Below are positions 8,779 through 17,828 of a stretch of DNA of 64,000 nt, piece after piece. The stretch is from Desertivirga arenae (lineage in GTDB: Bacteria > Bacteroidota > Bacteroidia > Sphingobacteriales > Sphingobacteriaceae). The notes below the pieces were generated by a model. That model saw only the letters and a list, made by a program, of their open reading frames with translations, ran no database searches and had not been told where the DNA came from. Position numbers and translations under genes: made by a program. The first letter of the stretch is position 1. Each line of letters begins with the position of its first letter. The stretch covers positions 248,001 through 312,000 of the forward strand of contig NZ_JAFEWE010000001.1 in the NCBI RefSeq assembly GCF_017355785.1. Reading direction: 5' to 3'.

Positions 8779-11700
8779 TTATTTCCCCGGTACTCTTAAA
8801 AATGTCCGGCGATATTTTTTTATATATTCAGAAGGATTAACTCCGAAGATCTTGCTGAACTGCTCCCGGAAATAGCGGATATCCTGAAAGCCAACTTCAT
8901 ACGCAACCTCCTTTACTTGTACATCCCGAGAAATCATTATTTCAGCAGCCTTCTTCAAACGGATATACCTGATAAACTCACTGGTTGTAAGGCCAGACAT
9001 TGCTTTTACCCTTCTGAAAATATTGCTCTGGCTCATTCCCATTGCCAACGCGAAATTTCTTACGTTGAAGTTTTCATCCAGCAGATGTTTCTCTACCACT
9101 TCAATACATTTTCTGAGGAAGGCGCTATACTCTTCAGAGATCTTCTCTGTATTACTTTTTAATGTCACTTCATTGAAGAAGTAGGTTTTTAATGAAGCTC
9201 GTCCTTTCAGGATACTTCTTATACGGGCGATAAGCAAATCTTTCTCAAAAGGTTTTGTAATATAATCTTCAGCACCACATTCTATACCTTTAAGTTTTAT
9301 CTCAGGAGAGGAAGTCCCGGTAAGTAAAATAACCGGAATATAACCGTAGTCTTTTGACTCCTTAATCCTGGCGCAAAAGTCGACTCCATTCATTCCAGAC
9401 ATCAGCACATCTGAGACAATAATGTCGGGTTCTGCTTTCCGCATCAGTGTTAAGGCAGCTTCCGCACTTTCAGCTTCCAGAATTACATATTGCAGTTCCA
9501 GTACCCGTCTTACATACGCCCTTAGTTCAGGATCGTCATCTACCAGCAGAACAGTTGGTTTATTTTCTACCGCCTCATCAATCAGATCTTTCATGGCATC
9601 AGATACACTTGGCTCGATTGCATCAACTTCGGCTGGCTCAAAAATCAGTTCCGTCAATAAATGATTATCTGCAGCCCTTACCTCAGTTTTGACTTTCTCA
9701 ACAGGAAACTCCCCTTTTGGAACGGTATAGCTAAAAACGGTTCCTTTACCCTGTTCACTTTTATATGTGAGATTTCCACCCTGCATTCCCGCTATTTTTT
9801 TGGAGATCGACAAACCAATTCCAAAACCGCTTCTTCTCTCACTTCTATCCGTTTGATCCATCCTATAGAATTTCTCAAACAAGCGCTCTCCCACGTATTC
9901 AGGGATTCCGGAACCTGAGTCAGTAACCAGAATTTCAACTTCTTCGTCAAGCACCATTAGCTCTACGATAACCCTGCCCTTCACAGGGGTATACTTTATG
10001 GCATTTGATATTAGGTTAAATAATACTATTTCTATCTTCTCCCGGTCGGCAAAAACCATTAAGTCATCTTCCCCCGTCCTGAATTCATAGTTCATTTCCT
10101 TTTTCCTTGCCTGGTTATTAAAACTAAGGAACACTTCCCGGCAAACTTCATTAAGATTAAGGACTTCTGGCTTTAGATCCGATAGTTCTTTATCCGTACT
10201 CTTAAATAGCAGCAACTGATCTACCAGGCTTAATAACCTGCGGGTATTGCGATAAACAGCACCCACATCTACCAAATTGATATTTTTACCATCATTTTGA
10301 AGAAGATCTTTTATAGGGTTGACAATTAAAGTCAAAGGAGTTCTGAGCTCATGAGCTATATTGGTAAAAAAAGATATCTTTCGATCATTTAATTCGGTCT
10401 CCTGATCTGCTTTCAACTTAGCAAGCTTCACCTCATATTGTAATTTTGCCTGCTGTTTTTGATAGTATAGATATACCTTTATCAGGCTTGCACCGATCAG
10501 GAAGTAAATACAATATGCCCACCAGGTTCTGTACCAGGGAGGCAATACATTCACTTGAATCAGTAAGGGAATCGGGTTCCAAACACCCGAGGCATTTGTT
10601 GATTTAATTTCCAAAATGTAATTTCCCTCATTAAGGCGCGAGTAGTTTATAGACCTGCCGTCATCTGTATAGTTCCAGGTCTTGTCCCAACCCTTTAAAT
10701 AATAAGCGTACTTTATCTTTCGGGGAAGCGAATATTCAAGGGCAGCCACGCCAATAGAAAACATAGCGTCGCTGTAAGGAAGCGTAATTTTCCGGATATC
10801 ATAAACAGATGCTGCATTATTTGAGATATCACTTCCGGCATCTACCGGCTTGTCTAAAACCTTTAAACTTATAATCCGCATTGAAGGAAACCGGCCATAT
10901 GTTTTTATTTCTGATGGCTGAAAGATGTTAAAGCCTTTTATTCCTCCAAAAAGCAGTTCTCCTGAGCTTAAACGGATGGAAGCATTATAATAGAACTGAT
11001 CCGATTGCAGGCCGTCTTCGGCGAAGAAGTTTTCAAGGCCCTTAGTTTTCAAATCCATACGACTCAGCCCATGGAAAGTACTCATCCAGATTTTTCCTTT
11101 TCCGTCACTTTCAATATTAAGGACATTATTATTGGGAAGGCCATGTTCCTCGTCTATAACTTCATGCTTTCCCGTTTTAGCATCCAGTACCCAAAGGCCT
11201 ATGCCATTTGTGCCTATAAAAATCTGTTGCTGATCACCCGCATGAATAGCACGAACAGCAGAACCGATCTTGTACTTTATGATACTTTTATCAGCAAGGT
11301 TAACTTTAATAAGATTTGCCATGGTTCCCAACCAGAGATTGCCGGAGATATCATGATTTATAGCCACCACCTCTTCAGCTAAGGGAAAAGATGCTTCTTC
11401 AAACTTCTTGGATCTCCTGTTAAACAGATATAGGCCTTTGGTGAAATTGTTCGCCCACCTGCCTCTGATACAGCCTGCCCAAATATTATTAGCATTATCC
11501 ACATGGAGGCTCCAGACATATTTTGCACCACCATCAGCGAAAGGGATATCGGAAAAGGTTCCAGCAGCTCTATCAAAAACCTTTACACCTTTACCGTAAG
11601 TTCCGAGCCAAATAACATTATTCTTATCCTTGACGATCGATGTAATAGAATTGATTCCCGTCGAAAACCTTTTCGAGTCCGGAAAGCGATAGTTTTTGAA

Positions 11701-12918
11701 ACTGTCAGACCTTCGGTTCCACACACTTATGCCATTTCCATCTGTACCTATCCAAACGTTGTCATTGTCCTCACAAAAAGAAAACACTATGTTCTGAGCC
11801 AAACTATTAGGGTTGTAGGGTTCATTTCGTATAGTTCTGAAGTAGTTCCTGTTATAATCCAGAAGTACAATTCCTCCCCGTTTAGTCCCTATCCAAAGGC
11901 CCACCTGCCTGTCATAATACACCTTATGAAGAGCAAAAGAAGAGAGTTTACTTTCTACCTGGGAATTGAGGGTTTTGGAAATGTGTTTTGTGAGGGGATC
12001 AAGAATAGCCATCCCATCATCTGTGGCCACCCAAAGTTTTCCGTTTTGACCTTCCGTCAGATCAAATACCCGGCTTCCTTGAATAATCCCCTCTTTGACC
12101 TCTTGTAAAGTAATTCTTTTACTATCCGGCAGAAACCAGTAAAGTCCGTTACTTGTGCCAACCCAGATCGTACCATCTGTACCAGCCTTTAGGCAAAGGC
12201 CAGCAGTAACACCTTGATCCAGCGCCTTGAATTCGCGTTCTTTCTCATTTAGTAAACAAAGGCCAACCTTATCTACCAAAGCCCAAACGCTACCCTTTCT
12301 TGACAATAAAGCTATTACAGAATAGGTTCTAAGAATTGCAGCACCAACCTTAAGGGGCACTAGCCGGGCTGCTCCATGCTCATTTTCTACCCGCAACAAA
12401 CCTAGTCCGCCTGTTCCTAAATATGCATTTCCTTTTGAACCAAATGCAATAGCATTAACAGCAGTAGGGATGTCCGAAAGATAGGAACCTGTATGAAACC
12501 TTACTTTCCTGAAGCTGAAGTTGGTTGCATTTACTACAGCAGCCCCCTTTCTGCTTCCAACCCATAACTCTCCCGACGGACTTTCATTGATCGTGGTTAT
12601 ATTATTGTCAGGGAGAGAGAAGGTATCTCTAAGGCGGTTTCTGTATACATTAAAGCTATTTCCGTCGAACCTGTTCAAGCCATCGAAGGTCCCAAACCAT
12701 AGGAAGCCTCTTTTATCTTTGTGAATGGCAGTAATGGTGTTATTGGAGAGACCATTTTCAATTTCAAGATGATTAATGAATTGAGCATAGCCCTTTTCCA
12801 AAACAGAGAGCACAAGGAACAGAAAAAGAAGGCAACTAAAGTTTGAAAAAAGGCTAATCTTACGTGGAGAACTCTGCACTAAATTACAACTGGTTATATG
12901 AACCCTAATATAAGACAT
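8779..12918 (-). CDS. Hybrid two-component system sensor-regulator (HTCS 1)
   Basis: 1379 aa with signal peptide/TM near 28-46. Residues ~50-740 are periplasmic two-bladed-propeller (Reg_prop) repeats (GLSNNTITAIHKDKRGFLWF and many W-G-T repeats). A Y_Y_Y domain follows (~745-815), then a TM helix (~825-845). The histidine kinase has phospho-acceptor His856 in the AHELRTPL motif and an HATPase domain with the SGFGIGLSISK box. The receiver domain has Asp1170 in IVSDVLM, and the last ~110 residues are an AraC-type double HTH. All expected modules and key residues are present. Known: HTCS proteins bind an oligosaccharide in the periplasm and activate their PUL. Context: sits between an ECF sigma gene and the beta-helix enzyme, with region-A enzymes as presumed targets. 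Confidence 0.95.
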   Translation of the reverse strand: MSYIRVHITSCNLVQSSPRKISLFSNFSCLLFLFLVLSVLEKGYAQFINHLEIENGLSNNTITAIHKDKRGFLWFGTFDGLNRFDGNSFNVYRNRLRDTFSLPDNNITTINESPSGELWVGSRKGAAVVNATNFSFRKVRFHTGSYLSDIPTAVNAIAFGSKGNAYLGTGGLGLLRVENEHGAARLVPLKVGAAILRTYSVIALLSRKGSVWALVDKVGLCLLNEKEREFKALDQGVTAGLCLKAGTDGTIWVGTSNGLYWFLPDSKRITLQEVKEGIIQGSRVFDLTEGQNGKLWVATDDGMAILDPLTKHISKTLNSQVESKLSSFALHKVYYDRQVGLWIGTKRGGIVLLDYNRNYFRTIRNEPYNPNSLAQNIVFSFCEDNDNVWIGTDGNGISVWNRRSDSFKNYRFPDSKRFSTGINSITSIVKDKNNVIWLGTYGKGVKVFDRAAGTFSDIPFADGGAKYVWSLHVDNANNIWAGCIRGRWANNFTKGLYLFNRRSKKFEEASFPLAEEVVAINHDISGNLWLGTMANLIKVNLADKSIIKYKIGSAVRAIHAGDQQQIFIGTNGIGLWVLDAKTGKHEVIDEEHGLPNNNVLNIESDGKGKIWMSTFHGLSRMDLKTKGLENFFAEDGLQSDQFYYNASIRLSSGELLFGGIKGFNIFQPSEIKTYGRFPSMRIISLKVLDKPVDAGSDISNNAASVYDIRKITLPYSDAMFSIGVAALEYSLPRKIKYAYYLKGWDKTWNYTDDGRSINYSRLNEGNYILEIKSTNASGVWNPIPLLIQVNVLPPWYRTWWAYCIYFLIGASLIKVYLYYQKQQAKLQYEVKLAKLKADQETELNDRKISFFTNIAHELRTPLTLIVNPIKDLLQNDGKNINLVDVGAVYRNTRRLLSLVDQLLLFKSTDKELSDLKPEVLNLNEVCREVFLSFNNQARKKEMNYEFRTGEDDLMVFADREKIEIVLFNLISNAIKYTPVKGRVIVELMVLDEEVEILVTDSGSGIPEYVGERLFEKFYRMDQTDRSERRSGFGIGLSISKKIAGMQGGNLTYKSEQGKGTVFSYTVPKGEFPVEKVKTEVRAADNHLLTELIFEPAEVDAIEPSVSDAMKDLIDEAVENKPTVLLVDDDPELRAYVRRVLELQYVILEAESAEAALTLMRKAEPDIIVSDVLMSGMNGVDFCARIKESKDYGYIPVILLTGTSSPEIKLKGIECGAEDYITKPFEKDLLIARIRSILKGRASLKTYFFNEVTLKSNTEKISEEYSAFLRKCIEVVEKHLLDENFNVRNFALAMGMSQSNIFRRVKAMSGLTTSEFIRYIRLKKAAEIMISRDVQVKEVAYEVGFQDIRYFREQFSKIFGVNPSEYIKKYRRTFLRVPGK

Positions 12919-13025
12919 TTCAACTGCACCTGCTCAGATTCTAAAAATCACTTAAAAATGTTACGGGAAAATGTTTGATGATCTCGTTAGTGTAATTCTC
13001 AGAAGGATACTCAGAGAGGGATTAA

Positions 13026-13595
13026 TCAGGCAGCACATCTATCAGGTGTAGTACTAAATTCATCTCTTAATAATTGAACCGCTCTGTAAATATGGTTTAC
13101 AACGGATTGATATTTTAGCCCTGTAACTTCCACGATCTGTTTGTAGTCAAGCTCCTCAAAATATCGTAAATAGATCATCTCCCGTTGACGTCCGGGCAGT
13201 TTGTCTATTGCTACCCGCATCTTAGATTCGAGAATAGAACTTGCCTCTCTGTTCGTGATCAGTTCTTCGGCAGAAAACTGAAATTCGGGAAAATCCAAAT
13301 TGAGGATGTTCGATTCTCTCACTTTACAACTTTTCAGATAATTAATACTCATGCATCTTACGGAAGTAAAAACATACGCTTTAACGTTAACAATTTCTCC
13401 GATCCGCTCGCGCTTTAACCACAATTTAACAAATAACTCCTGTACAATATCGTGAGCTACATCTTCGTCTTTAACCATTTTCCGTGCGTACTCAAATAGC
13501 CCGGTAAATAAATAGGAATGCAGTTCCGAATATGACTTTTGATTTCCGGCACAGGTCTCTTTCCACAACTTAGAATATTTCTCTCTCGCTAACAT
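13026..13595 (-). CDS. ECF-family RNA polymerase sigma factor (Bacteroidota type), no adjacent anti-sigma factor
   Basis: 189 aa from ATG at 13595. The frame stays open upstream to 13760, but that extension encodes a hydrophobic stretch rich in Leu/Phe/Cys foreign to sigma factors, so the internal start is chosen. Region 2 (~5-90) contains DEDVAHDIVQELFVKLW. Region 4 (~115-180) contains LPGRQREMIYLRYFEELDY and an HTH (KQIVEVTGLKYQSVVNHI). Ends 107 bp before the HTCS gene, so it may be co-transcribed with it. No FecR-like gene accompanies it, unlike the ECF gene at 60623-61186. Inferred: could recognise the two-box elements upstream of the three enzyme units. Confidence 0.9.
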   Translation of the reverse strand: MLAREKYSKLWKETCAGNQKSYSELHSYLFTGLFEYARKMVKDEDVAHDIVQELFVKLWLKRERIGEIVNVKAYVFTSVRCMSINYLKSCKVRESNILNLDFPEFQFSAEELITNREASSILESKMRVAIDKLPGRQREMIYLRYFEELDYKQIVEVTGLKYQSVVNHIYRAVQLLRDEFSTTPDRCAA

Positions 13596-13951
13596 GTTTA
13601 TAGTGGTTATGTAATTGGTTTCTATCAAGCAACTAAACCGAGAGCTTTCGTTCTCATTAGCAGTGCTAAACTCACAAAAAAGAAGGGGGATAAGAGGTAG
13701 CAAATAGGTCAAACAGAAGGGAGAAATATTGCAGAACCAGCTACTAAACCGCAAAAGCAAGCATTTAGGGCTAACCGTAAAAATATTGGATCGGATTTCT
13801 GAATCAAAGCTAGAATTTCAGACGGGGATCTTTTTGCCTACTGGCTTTGAGCAGCGAGGCCGAATAAATGATCCAATATGGTAGACTTGTATTTAAGACA
13901 GGCAGCCTTTCTGTTGAAAGGTCTTTTCATCAGAAAGGCTTGAAAATGTAT
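13596..13951. other. Intergenic region between lyase operon and ECF sigma gene
   Basis: Contains the stem-loop at 13904-13940 and presumably the promoter of the sigma gene. I find no copy of the two-box element and no recognisable gene; the open frame to 13760 is considered a chance N-terminal extension. Confidence 0.4.
13904..13940 (-). terminator. Stem-loop after the lyase gene, probable terminator
   Basis: AGCCTTTCTG (13904-13913) and CAGAAAGGCT (13931-13940) form a perfect 10-bp stem 11 bp after the stop of the 13952-15946 gene. There is no clear U tract, so it could act as an mRNA 3' stabiliser instead. Confidence 0.5.
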
Positions 13952-15946
13952 TTACCTCACCTGTATATTATCAAAGTTGACTACAGTTTCATTAGCCATT
14001 CCCGAAGCAGCAAAGATGCCCAGCCAGCCTTTCTGAAAATTTAAGATTGCAGAGCCTGCGGGCGTCCAGGCTTGTCCATTTGACGAGACATACGCTTTAA
14101 CCGCGCTTCCCTCCTTCTTCAGCCTGAGCCAGTAATAGCCTGTAAGGCGGCCGAAAGTAACTGCAGTGTCCGGCAGTTTTTGTACTAAGTTCAGCAATTG
14201 AAGAGGTTGACCGGACTTAAGCCTCTGTGAAAGTCTTGCATGCCATGCTGGTGCTTCAATTAATTCTGTTTTTCCAGGATTAATACTCAGAGACAAGTGC
14301 CGGGACTGTTTTGACTCACTCTCCCTGATACTTATACCGAAGGAAGAAAACTGTGAGCTTAATTGAGGGACATAGCGCAGAGTGATCTCCATATCTTGCT
14401 TCAGCGGTACTGCCGCAAAATGATAGGAATCATTAAGTGAATCAAGGCCTTTTCCCCAGGCAGTGAATGTATAATTCCTCCCGTCGAGATGGGTTGAGCC
14501 CCCATGATCAAGCTCTCCAATGCTCATCTGTTTCCATGGATGAGGTAATCCAGCCGAAACCGCAACTTCCTGCGATAAGTTACTTTCACCTCTGCCATTT
14601 GAAGAAGAGACAACATAGTAATAGATCTTTCCTTCCTTCACAGTAAGATCCTCGTAGTTTGTTGTCAAAATATTGCGGGAAAGAACATTGTAGGGACCTC
14701 CTTTTTTCTCCGAGCGACGCAAAATATAAGTTTTCGCGCCAATAGGCTCAATCCATGACAAGGCGATTGCCCTGCCCTTAGCTTCTGCAATAACACCAGC
14801 GGGAGCTACCGGAGTTCTTGAATCAGCCGCAGCGTTTCCAGGGGCAGGAAGACTGAAAAATAGCGTCCCGTAACCGGGATGGTCTGCGCCTGGTTTTCCA
14901 GGTCCTTCAGGCCGTATCTTTTCTGCCGCCTGCCTGGTAAAAGCAGCCTGCAGGCCCATCCTCCTCACGTAGTGATTGTAAACCTGTTCGTAAACCGCCC
15001 GGAGCGGCCCGCGATCCTGTCTTGCTATCGCTTTGTGATGATATTTCCCTGTATGATCCAGCGTTTCAACAAAGGGGACTTCGTTACCCAAATTAAACTT
15101 CGCCACATATTCGAATCCTTTCAATAAGCGATTATTGTTGTATCCGTAGAGGTTTAATCCCTGCTTCCAGGCAATTTCCGAGCATTCGGCCAGCATCCCA
15201 ATACCCAATTGAGTGTGCCCCTGGTCGCGGCCACTTTCCTGTATCTGCCCTTCTTCGTTGATTACATAATGCGTCAAACGGCCGTTTCCATGTCCATTTA
15301 CATAGTATCTTAACGCGTCCTCAAACATTGGCTTGTCACTACAGAAAACAGCTATTGCCATGACCGTCTTCAGGGCTGCAGCATCCCAATTACCATTTGC
15401 AAAAGGAGCATAGTTTTTGATAACAGGATAAATAACCTCTCTAAAATGCAATTCCGTTTTCCGGATGTCTTGCTCTTTCCACCCAGCATTGGTATAGCGT
15501 ATTATCTCTGCCGCGTTCACCATTTTAAATGGGCCTAATCCAGCCATTAATACTGCATCGCGACCTGTTATTGACTTTAGCGAGTGCGACCATGCATTGA
15601 TTATCTCTATAGCTTTTTCTGCATAAGCCCTATCCCCCGTAATTGCCCATTGTATTGCATTATGATGTGCTGCATTAGCGTCTGTGTCGTACACAGCCTG
15701 TCCTACTGTTGGATTTCTACCCACCATTTCCATCGGTCCCTGCATCGTATAATTGCTTTGGGAGACCGGATTTTCACTAAATAGTTTATACCCTGAATGA
15801 ATGGGCTCCTCTTTCGCAGCAACGGCCTTCTTCATTCGCTCCAGATCCTCTTGCGAGTGAAGGATTCCGGGGTGAACAAATGTTTGAGATTTTGCCAGCG
15901 CCGAAAAAACTATCAGAAGGGCTATCAGTTGTATTTTCCTTTTCAT
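13952..15946 (-). CDS. Secreted alginate_lyase-fold polysaccharide lyase with Fn3 and DUF1349-like domains
   Basis: 664 aa; signal peptide 1-20 (ALAKSQ). Residues ~23-370 are an alginate_lyase-type alpha-toroid; the start TFVHPGILHSQEDLERMK is typical. ESGRDQGHTQLG and AEIIRY, NGNWDAAAL, AWKQGLNLYGY are family hallmarks, with His/Arg/Asp residues likely lining the catalytic cleft. An Fn3 domain (~385-475) and a concanavalin/DUF1349-like domain (~480-664) follow. Module content parallels the first 800 residues of the giant lyase at 1-5752, so the two are likely paralogues. Last gene of the GH88-GH97-permease-GH97 cluster, 12 bp after the GH97 stop. Inferred: depolymerises a uronic-acid-containing glycan. 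Family number (PL38 or relatives) is not certain. Confidence 0.85.
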   Translation of the reverse strand: MKRKIQLIALLIVFSALAKSQTFVHPGILHSQEDLERMKKAVAAKEEPIHSGYKLFSENPVSQSNYTMQGPMEMVGRNPTVGQAVYDTDANAAHHNAIQWAITGDRAYAEKAIEIINAWSHSLKSITGRDAVLMAGLGPFKMVNAAEIIRYTNAGWKEQDIRKTELHFREVIYPVIKNYAPFANGNWDAAALKTVMAIAVFCSDKPMFEDALRYYVNGHGNGRLTHYVINEEGQIQESGRDQGHTQLGIGMLAECSEIAWKQGLNLYGYNNNRLLKGFEYVAKFNLGNEVPFVETLDHTGKYHHKAIARQDRGPLRAVYEQVYNHYVRRMGLQAAFTRQAAEKIRPEGPGKPGADHPGYGTLFFSLPAPGNAAADSRTPVAPAGVIAEAKGRAIALSWIEPIGAKTYILRRSEKKGGPYNVLSRNILTTNYEDLTVKEGKIYYYVVSSSNGRGESNLSQEVAVSAGLPHPWKQMSIGELDHGGSTHLDGRNYTFTAWGKGLDSLNDSYHFAAVPLKQDMEITLRYVPQLSSQFSSFGISIRESESKQSRHLSLSINPGKTELIEAPAWHARLSQRLKSGQPLQLLNLVQKLPDTAVTFGRLTGYYWLRLKKEGSAVKAYVSSNGQAWTPAGSAILNFQKGWLGIFAASGMANETVVNFDNIQVR

Positions 15947-15958
15947 AATAAAAATTGC

Positions 15959-17791
15959 TTATTGAGGCTCCAGCATAATAGCCGCGCCGCCTTTGGCCTT
16001 AATGTCTATTGAGAGCTTGTCTCCCTGCCTAAAAGAGTGGGCAGTTTTTAAGATCTCATTGTTTTCACCATCACTGTAAATGGTAGCCTTGTAAATCCTT
16101 CCTGCATCAAGGAAATCGAGTTTAACTCTTTCCTTCCAGTCGGAAAGGCCTGCGGCATTGCCGATAAACCAGGTTGAACCTTTTCTTCTGGCTACACTGA
16201 TATTCTTGCCTATAGACCCTGTGAGATACCTTGATTCATCCCATACCGTGGGCACATATTTAAAAAATTCTATCTCCTCAAAGTTGGTATAATCCTTTGG
16301 CTGTCCGTACCAGAAAATGGATTGCAGGGGACTGAAATTCACTACAGTAAGCGCGAGTTGCTGTGCTTTACTTACTTTAATATTCTTTGCGAAGTCACTT
16401 CTTGAATTAGGGAAACAGAAGGTAAAATCGGCAGCACCGGCCAGGAAGCGTGTGAATGGTAAAGTTGTATTATGAAATGCGTCGGGACTATTTTCATCAC
16501 CTCTGATACCTTCCTGGGTAAGAAGATAAGGATACGTTCTGCTTAGTCCGGTTGGTTTATAATTATCATGAATATTGAGCAGTAAGCCTGCATCATTTAC
16601 TTTACTGATAGCCTGACTAAGCCAGGTAAGGCCCTCTTGGGTAAATCCATCAATAAATCCAAATTTCAAACCCGCAACTCCCCACTGCTTATACAGTGGC
16701 AGGATCTCATCTAAATAATTCTGCAATCCGAGATAATTCACGTAAAGGATTACGCCTATGCCATTCTTCTTCCCATATTCGATCACTTCAGGCATATTAA
16801 TAGCAGGAATCACCACACGGGGATCAGAAGTTTTCGCTCTCTCAGGTCCGTACCATCCGGCATCAAACATAATGTATTTGAAATCGAGTTTTTTGGCAAG
16901 GTCTATACAATCGATCCCACTCTGAGTGTTTAACTGGGCCCGGATCAGTTTCCCGGGAGCAATCTTGCTGAGATCTGTGGGTGAGGGCTTGGATAATTTC
17001 AGGAAAAGCTCACTAAATTGATGCAGACCAATTGCTGTTCCAGAGATACTTATTGTTCTCCATGGAGTAGAAAAAGCGCTGTTGTATCTAACGGCACTAT
17101 CGCGGGCAAAAGCAATGGCCAGAGAATTTCCTGCAGATCCTTTCTGAAGTTCAGCCTTAGTATAGCTGATATTTTCAGCCTCGCCGATACTCAGGAAAAA
17201 GTCCTTTGCTGTTACTGTAGCGGGAAGGTCGCAGGTAGTTTTCAACGTATCCAGGCTCGTGGGAGTAAAGATGGATTCGTGATGGTATTGGTAAATAACA
17301 GAGGGCGCAGAAATATTAAATGCTGTATTCTCTTTGGAGATCACAAATTTCTCATTGCCGGGAAAAGCATAACGAAAGGCAACACTTCCATTATAAGCCC
17401 TAACGATAAGGTTGTACGGCAACTCACCAGAAATGCAGGATACATCAAGTTCGTTGAAGGTATTATCGATAACTGAGTTTTCTCCTATCGGCCAGAAAAT
17501 CTTCTCAGACCTTGAAACTGCCTTTGAAGACACAAACTTTACGTTCTTACCTGTTTCTCGCCCGTTTATTGTAAGCCCTAATTCAGATGGTTCAATAACC
17601 TTCCGTTTGCTCCACTTTACCTCGTAGTTAAGACTGCCCTGTGCATCGAGGAATAAATGTAGAGTTGTTTGCATATCCGGAGAGCTGAGTTTAAAATCCC
17701 TTGCCTGGCCTTGCACCAACACAGGATTTAAAAAGAGTAGCAATACAATAATCCCAGGCCAGTTCCCGGCGTTGATTCTGATTCTCATCAT
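15959..17791 (-). CDS. Glycoside hydrolase family 97 protein, first copy
   Basis: 610 aa; signal peptide about 1-29. Three-part GH97 layout: N-terminal beta-supersandwich (~30-290), TIM barrel (~295-530; YIMFDAGWYGPE, GLKFGFIDG, NIHDNYKPTGLSRTYP, TQEGIRGDE, LPFTRFLAGAADFT) and C-terminal beta domain. Known: GH97 includes inverting alpha-glucosidases (SusB) and retaining alpha-galactosidases. Here the position of the retaining nucleophile (normally an Asp in K-x-D-F) reads KFGF, and the SusB-type HE position reads HD, so the mechanism cannot be assigned from motifs. Lies 37 bp after the permease gene and 12 bp before the lyase gene; clearly operonic. Periplasmic exo-glycosidase inferred. Confidence 0.9.
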   Translation of the reverse strand: MMRIRINAGNWPGIIVLLLFLNPVLVQGQARDFKLSSPDMQTTLHLFLDAQGSLNYEVKWSKRKVIEPSELGLTINGRETGKNVKFVSSKAVSRSEKIFWPIGENSVIDNTFNELDVSCISGELPYNLIVRAYNGSVAFRYAFPGNEKFVISKENTAFNISAPSVIYQYHHESIFTPTSLDTLKTTCDLPATVTAKDFFLSIGEAENISYTKAELQKGSAGNSLAIAFARDSAVRYNSAFSTPWRTISISGTAIGLHQFSELFLKLSKPSPTDLSKIAPGKLIRAQLNTQSGIDCIDLAKKLDFKYIMFDAGWYGPERAKTSDPRVVIPAINMPEVIEYGKKNGIGVILYVNYLGLQNYLDEILPLYKQWGVAGLKFGFIDGFTQEGLTWLSQAISKVNDAGLLLNIHDNYKPTGLSRTYPYLLTQEGIRGDENSPDAFHNTTLPFTRFLAGAADFTFCFPNSRSDFAKNIKVSKAQQLALTVVNFSPLQSIFWYGQPKDYTNFEEIEFFKYVPTVWDESRYLTGSIGKNISVARRKGSTWFIGNAAGLSDWKERVKLDFLDAGRIYKATIYSDGENNEILKTAHSFRQGDKLSIDIKAKGGAAIMLEPQ

Positions 17792-17828
17792 AAATTATCT
17801 ATAAAGGTGTGCGATCTGTAATCTGAGG

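Noticed and set aside
13007-13014. ATACTCAG near the HTCS 1 start as a fourth copy of the two-box element
   Set aside because: The last base differs and the sequence 16 bp away is CGTTAG instead of ATGACA, so the second box is missing.
13596-13760. N-terminal 55-residue extension of the ECF sigma frame
   Set aside because: It is hydrophobic and Cys/Phe-rich, unlike any sigma factor, and the ATG at 13595 gives the normal family length and region 2 start.
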